The notes: generated by a model not told the origin, from the letters alone. DNA of 64,000 bases from Aspidapion aeneum (GCA_963576565.1 OY755039.1:78738289-78802288); one strand, 5' to 3'; positions 10,720 through 21,663 are shown, counted from the stretch's first letter. Numbers and translations: made by a program.

Positions 10720-11169
10720 CAGCGGCGTAGCGTGGGGAGGGGGCGCGGGGGGTTCGTCGCCCCCCCCCCCCCCGCCCCGAGGGTACAGCTTTATTAAGTC
10801 GGTCCGGGAACGGCCAATTGAGTCGGCGCCAAAGGAAACTAACGACATGAAGACCTTTTTTTTTGGTCGCAAGATTTGTGAGAGTCGGCCGCCCCCTCAC
10901 ACATGGTGACTTTTTGTTTTTTTTCTTTTTTTGTTTTTTGGTCGCAAGATTTGTAAGGGGCGCCCTTTTGACCTGTCGGCCGCCCCCTCACACATGGTGA
11001 CCTTTTTTTGTTTTTTTTGGTCGCAAGATGTGTGAGAGGTGCCCTTGTGACCTGTCGGCCGCCCCCTCACACATGATAACCTTTTTTTTTTTTTGGGCGC
11101 AAGATTTTTTTAAGTTTTCAGAGGCGCCCTTTCTAGCTGTCGCCCCCCCCCGCCCTTTCGGGCACGCTG
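10720..11169. mobile_element. hAT-like non-autonomous element, 450 bp, 8-bp duplication
   Basis: CGCGTCAC at 10712-10719 is repeated at 11170-11177, an 8-bp target duplication of the kind hAT elements make. The termini read CAGCGGCGTAGC at the left and, inverted, CAGCGTGCCC at the right, so only the outermost CAGCG is clearly shared. The opposite arm of the host palindrome (27505 onward) has the same target once without an insert. The interior is very GC-rich and repetitive, with a C14 run at 10757-10770. No coding capacity. Confidence 0.65.
10853..11125 (+). repeat. Tandem repeat, about four units of 75-90 bp
   Basis: Each unit has a T-rich run, then TTGGTCGCAAGATTTGTGAG, a GCGCCC block and GTCGGCCGCCCCCTCACACA. 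Later copies are degraded (GGGCGCAAGATTTTT). The array fills the right half of the 450-bp hAT-like element. Confidence 0.85.
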
Positions 11170-11206
11170 CGCGTCACATGATCTCATTATGAAATGTGAT
11201 GGCAGT

Positions 11207-11386
11207 TGTTACAACATGGCATTGTCTTTTAGATTTTAAATGTATATTCTTTCATCTGATATTTTAAAATACCTATAACAAAGACTAATAGGTATTCCTT
11301 TTAAGACATCAAAGCAGCTGCTGTGCGCGAAGCGCGGTATCGATCGTAAAACGCGATGGTGTACATCACAGCGAGGGGTGCTAAAG
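11207..11386 (+). repeat. 5' LTR, first segment
   Basis: This 180-bp piece is colinear with 26945-27124 of the 3' LTR. It ends in GTGCTAAAG (11378-11386), the 9-bp target of the 6.3-kb insertion. The next LTR bases resume at 17649 with the duplicate of those nine. Confidence 0.93.
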
Positions 11387-11810
11387 ACAAGACGCTAACG
11401 CTACCAAGTCCACTTCCAAGCCCTGACTTCGCATGCGTAGATCTACCAATATTATTTACCTCATGTATTAGAATAGATGTACAGGGTGATTTTTACTTGA
11501 ATGATTCTAACCACATGAAAATAGAAAGTTTCAAAAACCTAACCTAACGAAACCTAATCAGATCTTACCGAACCGAACCAAAGCAAACTAAACCAATATT
11601 TTTTTTCGAAAAAAAAACTTTCCTGACTTCCTACCCGGGATCCTAGAGGATGTGAATCTGAACCGGACCGTACCGAACCGAACTTATCCAAACCTAACCC
11701 TACCCAACTAAACCTAATTAGCAGTACGTGTTGTAGTTTAGTTTGGTTAGGTTAGGTTTGGTTCAGTTTAGTTAGGTTCGGTCATATACGTAATATTCCA
11801 ATACACCCGG
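11387..11810 (+). repeat. Left terminal inverted repeat of the 6.3-kb element
   Basis: It contains TGCATGCG-like and TGTACAGGGTGATTTTTAC blocks, then CCTAACC-type runs and CCCGGGATCCTAGAGGATGT (11634-11653). A 118-bp stretch of CCTAA/TTAGG-like sequence (11667-11784), itself an inverted repeat, is absent from the right arm. Confidence 0.85.
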
Positions 11811-12344
11811 TTAGCTATTTACTCTATAAGTGGTTTTTGAGTATCACATTAAAGGATGACAATACGAAAATTGCATAAGTCTGTCCTTGACACATACACG
11901 AAAACGGCCAACCCCTGGACACGCCTACTTGAATCAGCGCCGTCACTAGGCTATGGCTATTCTCTTGAAGAATAGTTTTTTAATTATGTTTTAAAAATTC
12001 CATAAAGAATATAAAAAAGTTTATAGAATTAAATTTGTTGTAATTATTAGATTCAAAATGTTATAGACGCTACAGATACACTATTGTCTTTAAAATGGTG
12101 CTGTGTGGCCGAACAACGCATTAGTGGTTAGTGGTTTAACCAGCAATCAAGTGAAAAATAAACTACTGCCTCTAGTAAATATCTCTCTGAAAAATTAATA
12201 AATAATATTGTTTTGTATCATCATGCATTTTGGGTGCGGAAAATTGCACTTTTCCGCACTAATTCGGAAAGAAACCTTCCCGTAGCAACAAAGTTATAGT
12301 CATAAAAATCACTAAAAACCCCAACTTGACAAAATTTAATACAA

Positions 12345-12490
12345 AGAAATCTCCCCTTTGTACACTAAGAGCGTAAGTCACGTTCATTACACACGTAGCC
12401 TTCGCACTTATTGTACCAAACAATAAGGACGTCAGTTGCGTGTGTAATGAATGGGACTTACGCCTTTAGTGCACCAAAGGGGAGAAATAC
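12345..12490. repeat. Short palindromic element
   Basis: Arms of about 60 bp meet near 12415. Left-arm blocks CTCCCCTTTG, GCGTAAGTC and TTCATTACACACG recur inverted on the right. No open frame. Confidence 0.8.
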
Positions 12491-12686
12491 AATTTAAGGT
12501 TTTTTCCATATATATTACGTATTTGGTTGCGCCTAAGAAGTTCGGTCAAGCAGTCGTGTGTGGAAAAATAAGAATATAGAATGTAAGTAAACTTATGCAA
12601 TAAACTTGTTTTAATATTGCGGTGCACAAAAATTTATGAGATCAACTTGTTTTGACATTACGGTGCATAAAATAATTTACCTACTC

Positions 12687-13368
12687 GCGTAAAGTAATTA
12701 CTTTACCGCACGCCGATCGGTAAAGGTACTTTACCGAACCCGCACCATTTGGAGACCTTAGCAACGCGGTTATAAGGCAACTTCAATATTTGCTTACATT
12801 TCAATTTCGTCTAATTTGACATGTTTATTTATAAATTACATTAAATCTTTTGAAAAAAAAAGGTACTCATAGGTAAAATATTGTACCTAACACAGGCGGA
12901 AAGTGTCTTTACAACCCTTGACGGCTTGACCGTCCAACTGCCGTCACGTGCGGTAAAGTATCACCTTCCACACTTGTTAGGTAAAATTTTTACACTGTAC
13001 CTACAGGGTGTCTCATTATATTTTTCCCCACCCTTTTAGACCATTAATAATTGATTAACGAATATAAAAGAAATTGTGTTCGAATTCGCGAAATTTTTAT
13101 TTTTAAATTGCAGCTTAACTTTATTCCTGATGCTTACTCTATTTGACAGGCGCTCAAATTTATAGATTTTGTAAATGTTATTTAATTAATAGATTAGGCT
13201 TGTAATATGCCTTCCGAAAATACCCTATATGTCGCAGTTTTATTAAATAGTTTCTGAAATATTAGCGATAATTTTTTAAATGACAAAAAATAACATTACC
13301 ACTTTTGTGATAATTTCAGTGTCCTTATTTCGAACCATGTTAGTTCCCATGTATAAACAGTGAAAATG

Positions 13369-13409
<41 letters not shown>

Positions 13410-14081
13410 TAATGACGCTCAAAATGACAACAAAGTTTATATGTCGTGTCACATCATGTCATTCTCACTGTTGGTCTAACGTAATTTGGAATAAGGATAC
13501 TAAAATTAACAAAAGAGCGGTAGAGCGGTACTGTTACCTTTTTATCAGTTTAAAAAATAATTGCTAATATCTCAGAAACTATGGCTATAAACTACGGCAT
13601 ATCGGGTATTTTTGGAAACTATTGGAATATAGTCTCTTAAATATATAGCCTAATCTATTAATTAAATAATATAAGGAGCATCCAATTTACAAAAACTATA
13701 AATTTGAGCGCCTGTCAAATATGGTAAGCATTAGGACTAAAGTCAAGATGCAATTCAAAAGTAAAAATTTCGCGAATTCGAACACCCTGTACAGTGCAAA
13801 AATTTTACCTAACAAGTGTGGAAGGTGATTATTTACCGCACGTGACGGCAGTTGAACGAACGACGCAAAGTGGAGTTAGGTACAATATTTTACCTATGAG
13901 TACTTTTTTTTTTAATTTAATGTAATTTATAAATAAACATGTCAAATTAGACGAAATTGAAATGTAAACAAATATTGAAGTTGTCTTATTACCGCGTTAC
14001 TAAGGTTTCCAAATGGTGCGGGTCTGGTAAAGTACCTTTACCGAACGGCGTGCGGTAAATTAATTACTCTACCGCACGACG
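12687..14081. repeat. 1.4-kb palindrome with an (AT)n centre
   Basis: Outer arms 12687-13000 and 13795-14081 share TTTACCGCACG, AAATTGAAATGTAAACAAAT and TACCTAACA...GTGTGGAAGG blocks. Inner arms 13005-13370 and 13410-13790 begin ACAGGGTGTCTC and end AACACCCTGT. The inner palindrome looks like a separate element inserted at the centre of the outer one. (AT)n occupies 13373-13406. Confidence 0.8.
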
Positions 14082-14290
14082 CGAAGCCGAGTTCGGTCAA
14101 GCCTTCAAGGGTTGTAAAGACACTTTCCGCCTGTGTTAGGTACAATATTTTACCTATGAGTACATTTTTTTTTCAAAAAATTTCATGTAATTTATAAATA
14201 AACATGTCAAATTAGACGAAATTGAAATGTAAACAAATATTGAAGTTGTCTTATTGCCGCGTTGCTAAGGTTTACAAGTGGTGCGGGTCG
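14082..14290 (+). repeat. Direct extra copy of the outer palindrome arm
   Basis: It repeats 13850-14030 in the same orientation (GTTAGGTACAATATTTTACC, AAATTGAAATGTAAACAAAT, CTTATTGCCGCGTTGC). Related copies lie at 36970-37240. Confidence 0.8.
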
Positions 14291-16150
14291 GGTACACCCA
14301 ATATGCAAAATCATCTTTTTGCAAAATGATTTAAACACACATTATATAGTTTCTCTTTATTTTATTAAAAATTATAGCAGACTATTTAATTATTGTGTCA
14401 GTTACTCCCTAAAAACTAACTTCTTGCGCACAGAATGGAGTTTTCCACATCCTAGTAGAAAATAGTAAATTTAACAAGTGCAAAAATATTACTTTGCCGC
14501 ATGTAATTGCAGATGGCCGAATAACGCGCTTAGATGGCCGGGCCAGCAATTAAGTGAAACAAAATTTTACAAGTATTTATTTATATTAAATTTTGACAAC
14601 GTATATCGTTTTGTCTGACACGTTTATTTTTAATTCTTTCCTCAAAAAACTATTTTTATAGTTTTCCTCGGGCGTGACGAGAGCTAAAGCTGCTCGGAGG
14701 CGAAGTGAAAGCGCAAGGCACAGTGGTCTATGCCAGAAATGCGTTACCTACTATTAATATTTTAAATCAGAGAAAATTCAAGTTTTAAAAGGTAAAGTGC
14801 TATTGTGAGATATCAATATGGTAAAGCGGTATTTTATTTGTTTATCCAAAAAGGGCCTGGAAATTCACTTGCACACGTAAGTATTGATAGTTTAGTTAGT
14901 TACACCATTGTTTCAGTGTAAAGAGTTGTTAAAAGCAAAGGATAAAAATATAATTAAAGCATTGGTGCACCTAGAAAGGGGGCTCGGGGTCCGGCCACCT
15001 CCAAGCCTAAGGATTCTTAGATATTTTCCATATATTTCATAAATAGAAAAATAAAATAGCATAAAATACAGTATCATGGGCTCTCGCCCTACACCTCAAG
15101 ACATATTCATGGTTACGACACCAATTAAAGCAAACTAAAAAATCAAAATGGTTTTCAAGAGCGCTTATTATTCGAACAGTTTGGACACGTTTTTGTGGTT
15201 TAAATGAAACGGTTGACGTAGTAACGCGAGCTAACAGTTTAAATTGATATAAAATTCAAGACATGCAATGTGTCAAGCAAAATTCTATTGTTGATATATT
15301 TGACGTTTAGAAAAAGCTACGAAGGTCGCTCAATTATTTTAAAAAATGCATTTTTTTTAATAATTACTAAAACGTCATAAAATATTTAAAAAAAAAACAT
15401 TAAATAACATAAAAAACCTTATATTTAAACATTTAAAAATTGCGGTTTATAAAGACAATTCCACGAATAAAAATTTGTGCGGGAATTCGAATTCTCGCAG
15501 CAAATGAGGGCAAGAAGTACGTAATTCTCGCACGAAAGTAGAAAAAACTTTTAGAAGTCGAATAAGGCATTAACATTTTTAAAAATAATTTTTTTCCAAC
15601 CCTTTCTTTTTTAAAATTTTTATGTTAAGCAACTATTTTCTTTTAATGGAATACACGTGTAATAAATAAACTAGCCATTCTTAAACCATTCAAATAAGAA
15701 AGCCAAAATTATATTTATTAGTATGATACAAGAAGTGAAACCAAAATAGGTTTGGGACAGTCACGTGATGATGATGTGTTTATTTTTTAATATAATTTTT
15801 TTGTGACAAGTTTATTTATTACTCTGTCTTAGTCATTTTTTTCTTCGACTTGTATATCTCAGAAATCTCACCACGACTTTCGCAGGCTGAAATAAGCTTT
15901 CAGTGCCAAGCAAGAAGCACAAACAAACCACGCCTCTGCCATAATCTGCCACAAACCTACATTGGTTTCACTCTTTCCAATCACCCCGTTTTTAACTTAA
16001 GGCCTGCGCAAACACATTATTTGGCCCGATAAGCCTAGGCAGTCCATGTGAAAGATAGATTTGTGCACACTCGATACTTCTTTTCTATATAAACTTTGCA
16101 TCACACATTGCAAGTTATCGTTACTTGTTTAGAAGCTTTAAAAAATAGTT
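14291..16150. other. Interior of the 6.3-kb element, no gene seen
   Basis: AT-rich, with stops in all frames at short intervals. The only notable sequence is a local GC-rich palindrome near 15478 (GCGGGAATTCGAATTCTCGC). No splice-linked exons or transposase motifs are visible. Confidence 0.5.
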
Positions 16151-16152
16151 GT

Positions 16153-16528
16153 GGTATACCATGTATCCCAGATAAAAGTTATTACACGGTTTCTTATGCG
16201 AATTTTGAAAACAGTAATACAAACAAATTTGGATTATTGGGTAAACATTGGCGCTATTCCGAGCCCAGTCTATTTCAAAAATAAAAATATCTATAAAGAC
16301 TTTTAAAATATCAAGCAATAAATAAATTATTTTTATTAAAAGGAGTTTTTAGTTTTTGCTTAATATTTGGAAAACCCTTGTAGATATTTTAAATTTTAAT
16401 ACAGCACCTGATTGGGCTCAGAATATCGTCAATTTTTTCCATTTAACCAGAATTATAATATCTCTTATCATTTCCAAAATCCTCATAAGACCCCATGTAG
16501 TTAATGTTATCTGGGACACCCTGTATAG
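16153..16528. repeat. Palindromic element with TACAGGGTGTCCCAGATAA-type ends
   Basis: The right end reads TTATCTGGGACACCCTGTAT and the left end is a decayed inverse (ATGTATCCCAGATAA). GCCCAGTC/GATTGGGCTC and ATATCTA blocks also pair across the centre near 16340. This looks like a mariner-type miniature element. Confidence 0.7.
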
Positions 16529-17365
16529 TAAGTATTTTTTGAATATTATCTATTTGTAAAAATTATACTACCCGCAACTTAATGAATTATATACGAAGTA
16601 ACTGGAACGACCATGGCTATACGAGACACTGAGACAAAAATTTAAGAGTTTTTTTAGAGTGACAACATAGAATAAATGCTAAGCATTGCAATCTTTCTCT
16701 TTCTAGTTCTAATCACCTGTGGTATTCTGTGAACTTAATACTTCAAGGAGCTGGTCATTTGTGATTTGTCATTAAAGTGTTTGTCAATGTTGTCAGTAGC
16801 ACCTCCTGCGCAGCGTGCTCTCTCTACAAAAAATTTCAATATTTTTGCCTCACTTTGCATAGAGATTATTGCCGGTAATAGGTCTTAGGAGAATCTCTCA
16901 GTTTAGTGCCCTTTTTAGCCTATTAACCTTCCCATCATTTTTGACGTTGGTCAAAGCTGTCACATTATTTATTGATCCAGGAGACAATGTGAAGCCTTCC
17001 AAAAAGGCGCCACAAATGAAATTGCCTTATTTGAAAAAAACTTGCTTGCGATTAAACACTTTAAAAAAAATCTCTATATCGTTATTTAAAGTTGTAGAAG
17101 TACATTTACATAGATAGGGTTTTTGGCCACTGTGCGCCGATAAATCAATGTGACGACACGGGTCAAATGTGCGTGGACGATATACACCAATAAAATAATA
17201 TGCATGAGTAAAATAATGCATCTGTTTAAAAATAACCAATCAGGACATTTTATACTAAATTCTACAAGAAGGACACTCTTATGTACATTTGATATTGCCA
17301 TTTCTTAATGTTTTCATCAAGAACTGGAAATTACCGTGGGTATTGGAATATTACGTATATGGGTT

Positions 17366-17648
17366 CGGTTTGGTTCGGATTCACATCCTCTAGGATCCCG
17401 GGCAGGAAGTCACGAAAGTTTTTTTTTTTTTAATTATTGGTTCAGTTTCCTTTGGTTCGATTCGGTTAGATTTGATTAGGTTTTGTTAGGTTAGGTTTTT
17501 GAAACTTTCTATTTTCATGTGGTTAGAATCATTCAAGTGAAAATCACCCTGTATTCATCTATTCTAATGCATGAGGTAAATAATATTGGTAGATCTGCGC
17601 ATGCGAAGTCAGGGATTGAAAGTGGACTTGGTAGCGCTAGCGTCTTGT
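17366..17648 (-). repeat. Right terminal inverted repeat of the 6.3-kb element
   Basis: Complementary to 11387-11666 with scattered substitutions. It ends GCGCTAGCGTCTTGT, directly followed by the 9-bp duplicate GTGCTAAAG. Confidence 0.88.
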
Positions 17649-17664
17649 GTGCTAAAGTTTTCAG

Positions 17665-18758
17665 TAGAGATGTGCTTAGCAGTTCATTTTAATGAACTAG
17701 TTTATGTGAACTAGTTCACCAAAATGAACTAGTTCACTGAACTAGTTTGTTTGAACTATTAACGGAATGGCTATATGGATTAAGTGTGTTATATATTTAT
17801 ATTTTATATTCATTCTGTTAAAAAAAACCTGTTTATCGTATTTCTGAGTTGTTTTATTTAATTGTTTAATTCTTAGTTAAAATATTTGCAGAATCAAAAA
17901 CAGTTTAAAATTATTTTTATTATAATGCTTTTTTACTAAAGTATTTTACAGTAGGTATAAATACATAATAAATAATTGGACATCGTCAAAATTTTATTAT
18001 TTTACTAGGCTAGCAGTTCCTTAATTTTCCGTAATCAAATCAAAATTTGAAATACCTAGTTCATCGTAGCTTAAGCGTGCCACTCAATGCAACGAAACAG
18101 GTGATTCGACTAGCCGACTGAACGAACGCCGGTTTTTACTTATTAGTTCAACTCAATAGTTCATTTCTAACAGTTCGTTCGTTCATCGTAGAAAGCACCG
18201 CGGTATCGTTCACTCGTTCAGTGTTCTGTGCTGGTTCAGCATTTCATGAACAGGAAGACAGATGCCGCATTCCTAATGTCATAAAATCTATCTTTTTTGC
18301 CCTGAAATGTTGCCGTTATTCTTTAAGTAACTATTATTTTGTATTAGGCTAGCAGTTCCTTAATTTTCTGCAATCAAATCAAAACTTTAAATACCTAGTT
18401 CATCGTAGCTTAGGCAATGCAACGAAACAGGTGATTCGACACTAACCGACTGACCGAACGCCGATTTTTACTTATTAGTTTAACTCAATAGTTCATTTCT
18501 AACAGTTCGTTCGTTCATCGTAGAAAACACCGCGGTATCGTTCACTCGTTCAGTGTTCTGTGCTCGTTCAGCATTTCATGAACAGGAAAACCAATGCCGC
18601 GTTCCTAGTGTACAGAAATAATTGGGTTACGAGTATTGTGTATTGCTTCTTTATAGTTCACTTTGAACTAGTTCATTTTAGAAAAGTGAACTAGTTCGTT
18701 TTCCTTGTTGAATGAACTAGTTCATTTTTCTAGTTCGTTCGCGAACTACCCATCTCTA
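17665..18758. mobile_element. hAT-type non-autonomous element, 1094 bp, 8-bp duplication
   Basis: GTTTTCAG is duplicated at 17657-17664 and 18759-18766. The ends are TAGAGATGTG at the left and CCATCTCTA at the right, giving a short TAGAGATGkG terminal repeat typical of hAT elements. Sub-terminal regions are packed with GAACTAGTTC palindromes (17690-17760 and 18660-18735), likely transposase-binding repeats of the autonomous partner. The interior has a direct duplication (18008-18270 and 18347-18600) and no transposase. Confidence 0.88.
18008..18610 (+). repeat. Direct duplication inside the hAT element, period 339
   Basis: GGCTAGCAGTTCCTTAATTT at 18009 recurs at 18347, followed by about 255 bp of close similarity up to CATGAACAGGAA. 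The second copy lacks about 12 bp after TAGCTTA. The copies have diverged modestly. Confidence 0.88.
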
Positions 18759-19677
18759 GTTTTCAGTCTAGACTCGACGGTAGGAGAGTCAAAAGCCACG
18801 TCGATTGCGAGCAACGATTATAAACACACAGGATTGCTTATTAGCTCGAATCTTTCAGCGGTAGGCGGCGCCTTGCTTACGTCACTAGTGGACCTATGCT
18901 CAGCGCGCTTCATTTAATACACATTGCAATCGTTTTTCCCGCTTTTTTTCTTGCTTATTTGCAAACAGATTTTTTATTCGTTATAGAAAATATAATTAAT
19001 AATTTCATTCATTCAAAACAAATGATTTGATAAATCAAGAGTTTGCTCTGAGAGCTGAATTTTCGTACCAGACGATATGTTGGAGTTTTTTTTAATAGTT
19101 GTAGAATAGAAGTAGGATTTTTTCTAAAAGTTTAATCAATTTAAATCCTTAGATGTATAATTTATTGTTTTTGTTGCGGATATTTCAGATCTAAAATTGC
19201 AATATTTATTATATTATTATATCAAAAACCAGTCAGTTTTTGGAGAAACAGCCAAATCAGATGTGTTTTTCAACTTCTTATGCTTTAAATCAATAGATTT
19301 TCATAAGTTTTTTTTCAAATGATTTACATTGTTTGTGTTATGAGTTGTTTTTATCCCACCAAGCGCCCGTTTTCACTCCTTCTCCTGTAACATGTTTCTG
19401 AAAACTTCTATAAAGAGACTAAAAAAACTTAAGAAAAAACTGAAACTAAACTTGGAGAAACTGTCTACAAAATAAACTTTCCAATAATCAGTTTAATAAA
19501 AGAAGTACTCTTGCGGCATATTTACCAATTTTCTTTAATGTGATTAATTTAATAAGCAAGGAGTTTCCAGAAATCCAAAAAAAAATTAAAAGAACACAAA
19601 GCTTTTATTTCAACAATAAATTAATGTGTTTTCTTTATATCAATTCACTTCACTTAATTCACATTTCTAAAGGTTTA

Positions 19678-21077
19678 TCATAACAAAAATATTTTATGTA
19701 AAAAAAAGCCAAGTACGCGAAAGTGGTATTCCGTAAAAAGAATTGAGATAAAAGTAAAGCCAAGTTCTACAATACAAATTTCAAAATGAATGGTTCTTAC
19801 TAGTTTGGAAATGTTTTTTTAAACTTAAAAATTTTAAAGTAGTAAAATATACGGGATATTGTTCAAAACTTTTGCAATGCCTTATTAAAAATGTTGAGTT
19901 TTTTTATATTTTTCTATGGTTTTATCATAGTTCTTATCAGCCTTCTAAAGCTCAGCTCTCTAGTGTTCTTGGAAGTAGGCAATGTTAATTTTACATAACT
20001 TTATATTTATAGGGAAGGAAAGTAAATTAAAATCTTAGTGTTTTTAAATTTTTTCCTATAGTTTAATCATAGTTCCTATCACTCTTCCAAAGCTCAGCTC
20101 TCTAGCGTTTCTGGAAGTGGACAATGTTATTTTACATAACTTTACATTTATAGGGGAGGGAAGTAAACTAACTTTGGGGTTTTTTAATTTTCTTTTATAG
20201 TTTTATCATAGTTCCTATCGACCTTCCAAATCTCAGCTCTCGAGCGTTTCTGGAAGTGGATACTGTTACTTTTACACAACTTTACATTTATAGGGGAGGG
20301 AAGTAAACTAACTTTGGGGTTTTTTAATTTTCTTTTATAGTTTTATCATAGTTCCTATCGGCCTTCCAAATCTCAGCTCTCGAGCGTTTCTGGAAGTGGA
20401 TACTGTTACTTTTACACAACTTTACATTTATAGGGGAGGGAAGTAAATTAGAATTTTGGGGTGTTTTAATTTTTTTCTATAGTTTTATAATAGTTACTAT
20501 CGGCCTTCCAAAGCTCAGCTCTCTAGCGTGTCCGGAAGTGGGCAATGTTACTTTTACATTATTTTACATTTTTAGGGGAAGAAAGTAAATCATAATTTTG
20601 GTGTTTTTAAATTTTTTTCTATAGTTTTATCATAGTTCCTATCAGTCTGCCATATCTGGAAGTGGGCAATGTCACTTTTACATAACTTTACATGTATAGG
20701 GGAGGGAAGTAATTTAGAATTTTGGGTTTTTTTGATTTTTTCCAGAGGTTTGGACATAATTTCTATCAGTCTGCCAAATGTCAGCTTTGTAGCATGTCTG
20801 GAAGTACAGTAGAATTTTGATGATCTATACATGAGTGTGTGAGTGAGTGACAATTTCGACGTTTTTTGAAATTTCGTAACTACTTCAGTACTTTTGGAAT
20901 TCCATGAAACTAAACATGAAGGGATTGTTAACTCCATGGAGATCTACGAGTGTGCAAAGTTTGAGATTCGTAGCTCATTCCGAAGTAGAGTTTTAGATAG
21001 GTCAAATATCGGCTGAAATGTTTCAAGAAAAGATGGTACGGCGCGTGAACTTGGCGAGGCACTGCCGTGCCCTCAGA
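19678..21077. mobile_element. 1.4-kb insert with satellite core inside the 2.5-kb element
   Basis: The related copy at 5650-5956 crosses this point without it (AGGTTTA joined to TTTACCTCC), which fixes the boundaries. The insert begins TCATAACAAAAATATTTTAT and ends GGCACTGCCGTGCCCTCAGA; the latter contains a 5-bp-stem hairpin. The first base pair TC, the terminal hairpin, the lack of a clear duplication and the internal 140-bp tandem array recall Helitron/Helentron-associated DINE-type elements. The 3' end is not the canonical CTRR, so the class is tentative. Confidence 0.55.
19905..20830 (+). repeat. 140-bp satellite, about 6.5 units
   Basis: TTTATCATAGTTCC-type landmarks fall at 19922, 20062, 20202, 20342, 20484, 20626 and about 20747, giving periods of 140, 140, 140, 142, 142 and 121. 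Each unit carries CTCAGCTCTCTAGCGT, GGAAGTGG and TTTACATTTATAGGGGAGGG. Units at 20202 and 20342 are nearly identical. A minus-strand open frame over part of it (20590-20937) is a by-product of the repeat. Confidence 0.93.
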
Positions 21078-21302
21078 TTTACCTCCTAAATAGTCAACCA
21101 CACCGTCAAATAAATGAAAAAACGCAAAAAAACGGAGGCAAAAACGTCAAAAACACCTTAAAATCACACGAACTCTCAATACAAACAAAGCAACTGGTCC
21201 GCTGGTGACGTAAGCAGACACTGTTCGTCTCGCTGAGCGACGCTAACATAGAGTTAAATGGAAATAAGCAATCCTGTGTGTTTATAATCGTTGGATTGAG
21301 AG

Positions 21303-21576
21303 CGCATTAAAAAAGCGACTCGTTGCAAGTTTCGGCCTTGAGTTGTTGTTCGAGATCAGGCGACATAAAATACCTACGGCGTAATAAAATAAGCAGCTGG
21401 TTTTATGCTTTTCTTACGGATTGTATTGTTTATGTACCGCATTGTTGATGAGCGGATATTGTTGCGAATAACTTTTGTATTTTGCGCCTTGTAACGTAAA
21501 TATTTTTGTAACTAGTGGTGATAAATAAATCGTCGTGTTTTGAAACGGTGTGTGAGACTTCGGCGAGGTTACAACA
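21303..21576 (+). repeat. 5' LTR, last segment
   Basis: It is colinear with the end of the 3' LTR and terminates in GGTTACAACA. It lacks a 45-bp segment present at about 27418-27463 of the 3' LTR. GATAAATAAATCG near 21518 may be the polyadenylation signal region. The two short middle pieces of this LTR lie at 17658-17664 and 18767-18811. Confidence 0.92.
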
Positions 21577-21580
21577 TTAG

Positions 21581-21597
21581 TGGCGACCGTGACAGGA
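21581..21597 (+). promoter_or_regulatory. Presumed primer binding site
   Basis: TGGCGACCGTGACAGGA starts four bases after the 5' LTR. The TGG start is complementary to a tRNA 3' CCA end, as expected for minus-strand priming. The tRNA species is not assigned. Confidence 0.7.
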
Positions 21598-21663
21598 CTC
21601 CACAATTATAAAAAATACGTTATAGTGCCGTGCGAATATGGTAAGTTAAATATTCCGGTCAAA

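Larger units (their letters stand above)
11387..17648. mobile_element. Mutator-type long-TIR element, 6262 bp, 9-bp duplication
   Basis: The element is bounded by GTGCTAAAG at 11378-11386 and 17649-17657. The ends are ACAAGACGCTAACGCTACC at the left and its near-perfect inverse at the right (one difference). The inverted similarity runs about 280 bp inward (11387-11666 against 17366-17648) and picks up again at 11788-11810 against 17337-17361. Long terminal repeats with a 9-bp duplication fit Mutator-like elements. I see no transposase; the interior is made of palindromic repeats and AT-rich DNA, so it is non-autonomous. Confidence 0.85.
18812..21293. mobile_element. TIR element with 9-bp duplication, 2482 bp
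   Basis: The ends are CAACGATTATAAACACACAG at the left and its exact inverse at the right; identity continues to 31 bases and then patchily (TGCTTACGTCAC, GGACC). GATTGCGAG at 18803-18811 and GATTGAGAG at 21294-21302 form a 9-bp target duplication with one mismatch. The LTR reads on from there. No transposase is present. A second copy of its right end lies at 5650-5956. Confidence 0.82.

Noticed and set aside
20590..20937. 115-codon minus-strand open frame
   Set aside because: It lies within the 140-bp satellite and its residues repeat with that period; it is a by-product of the array.
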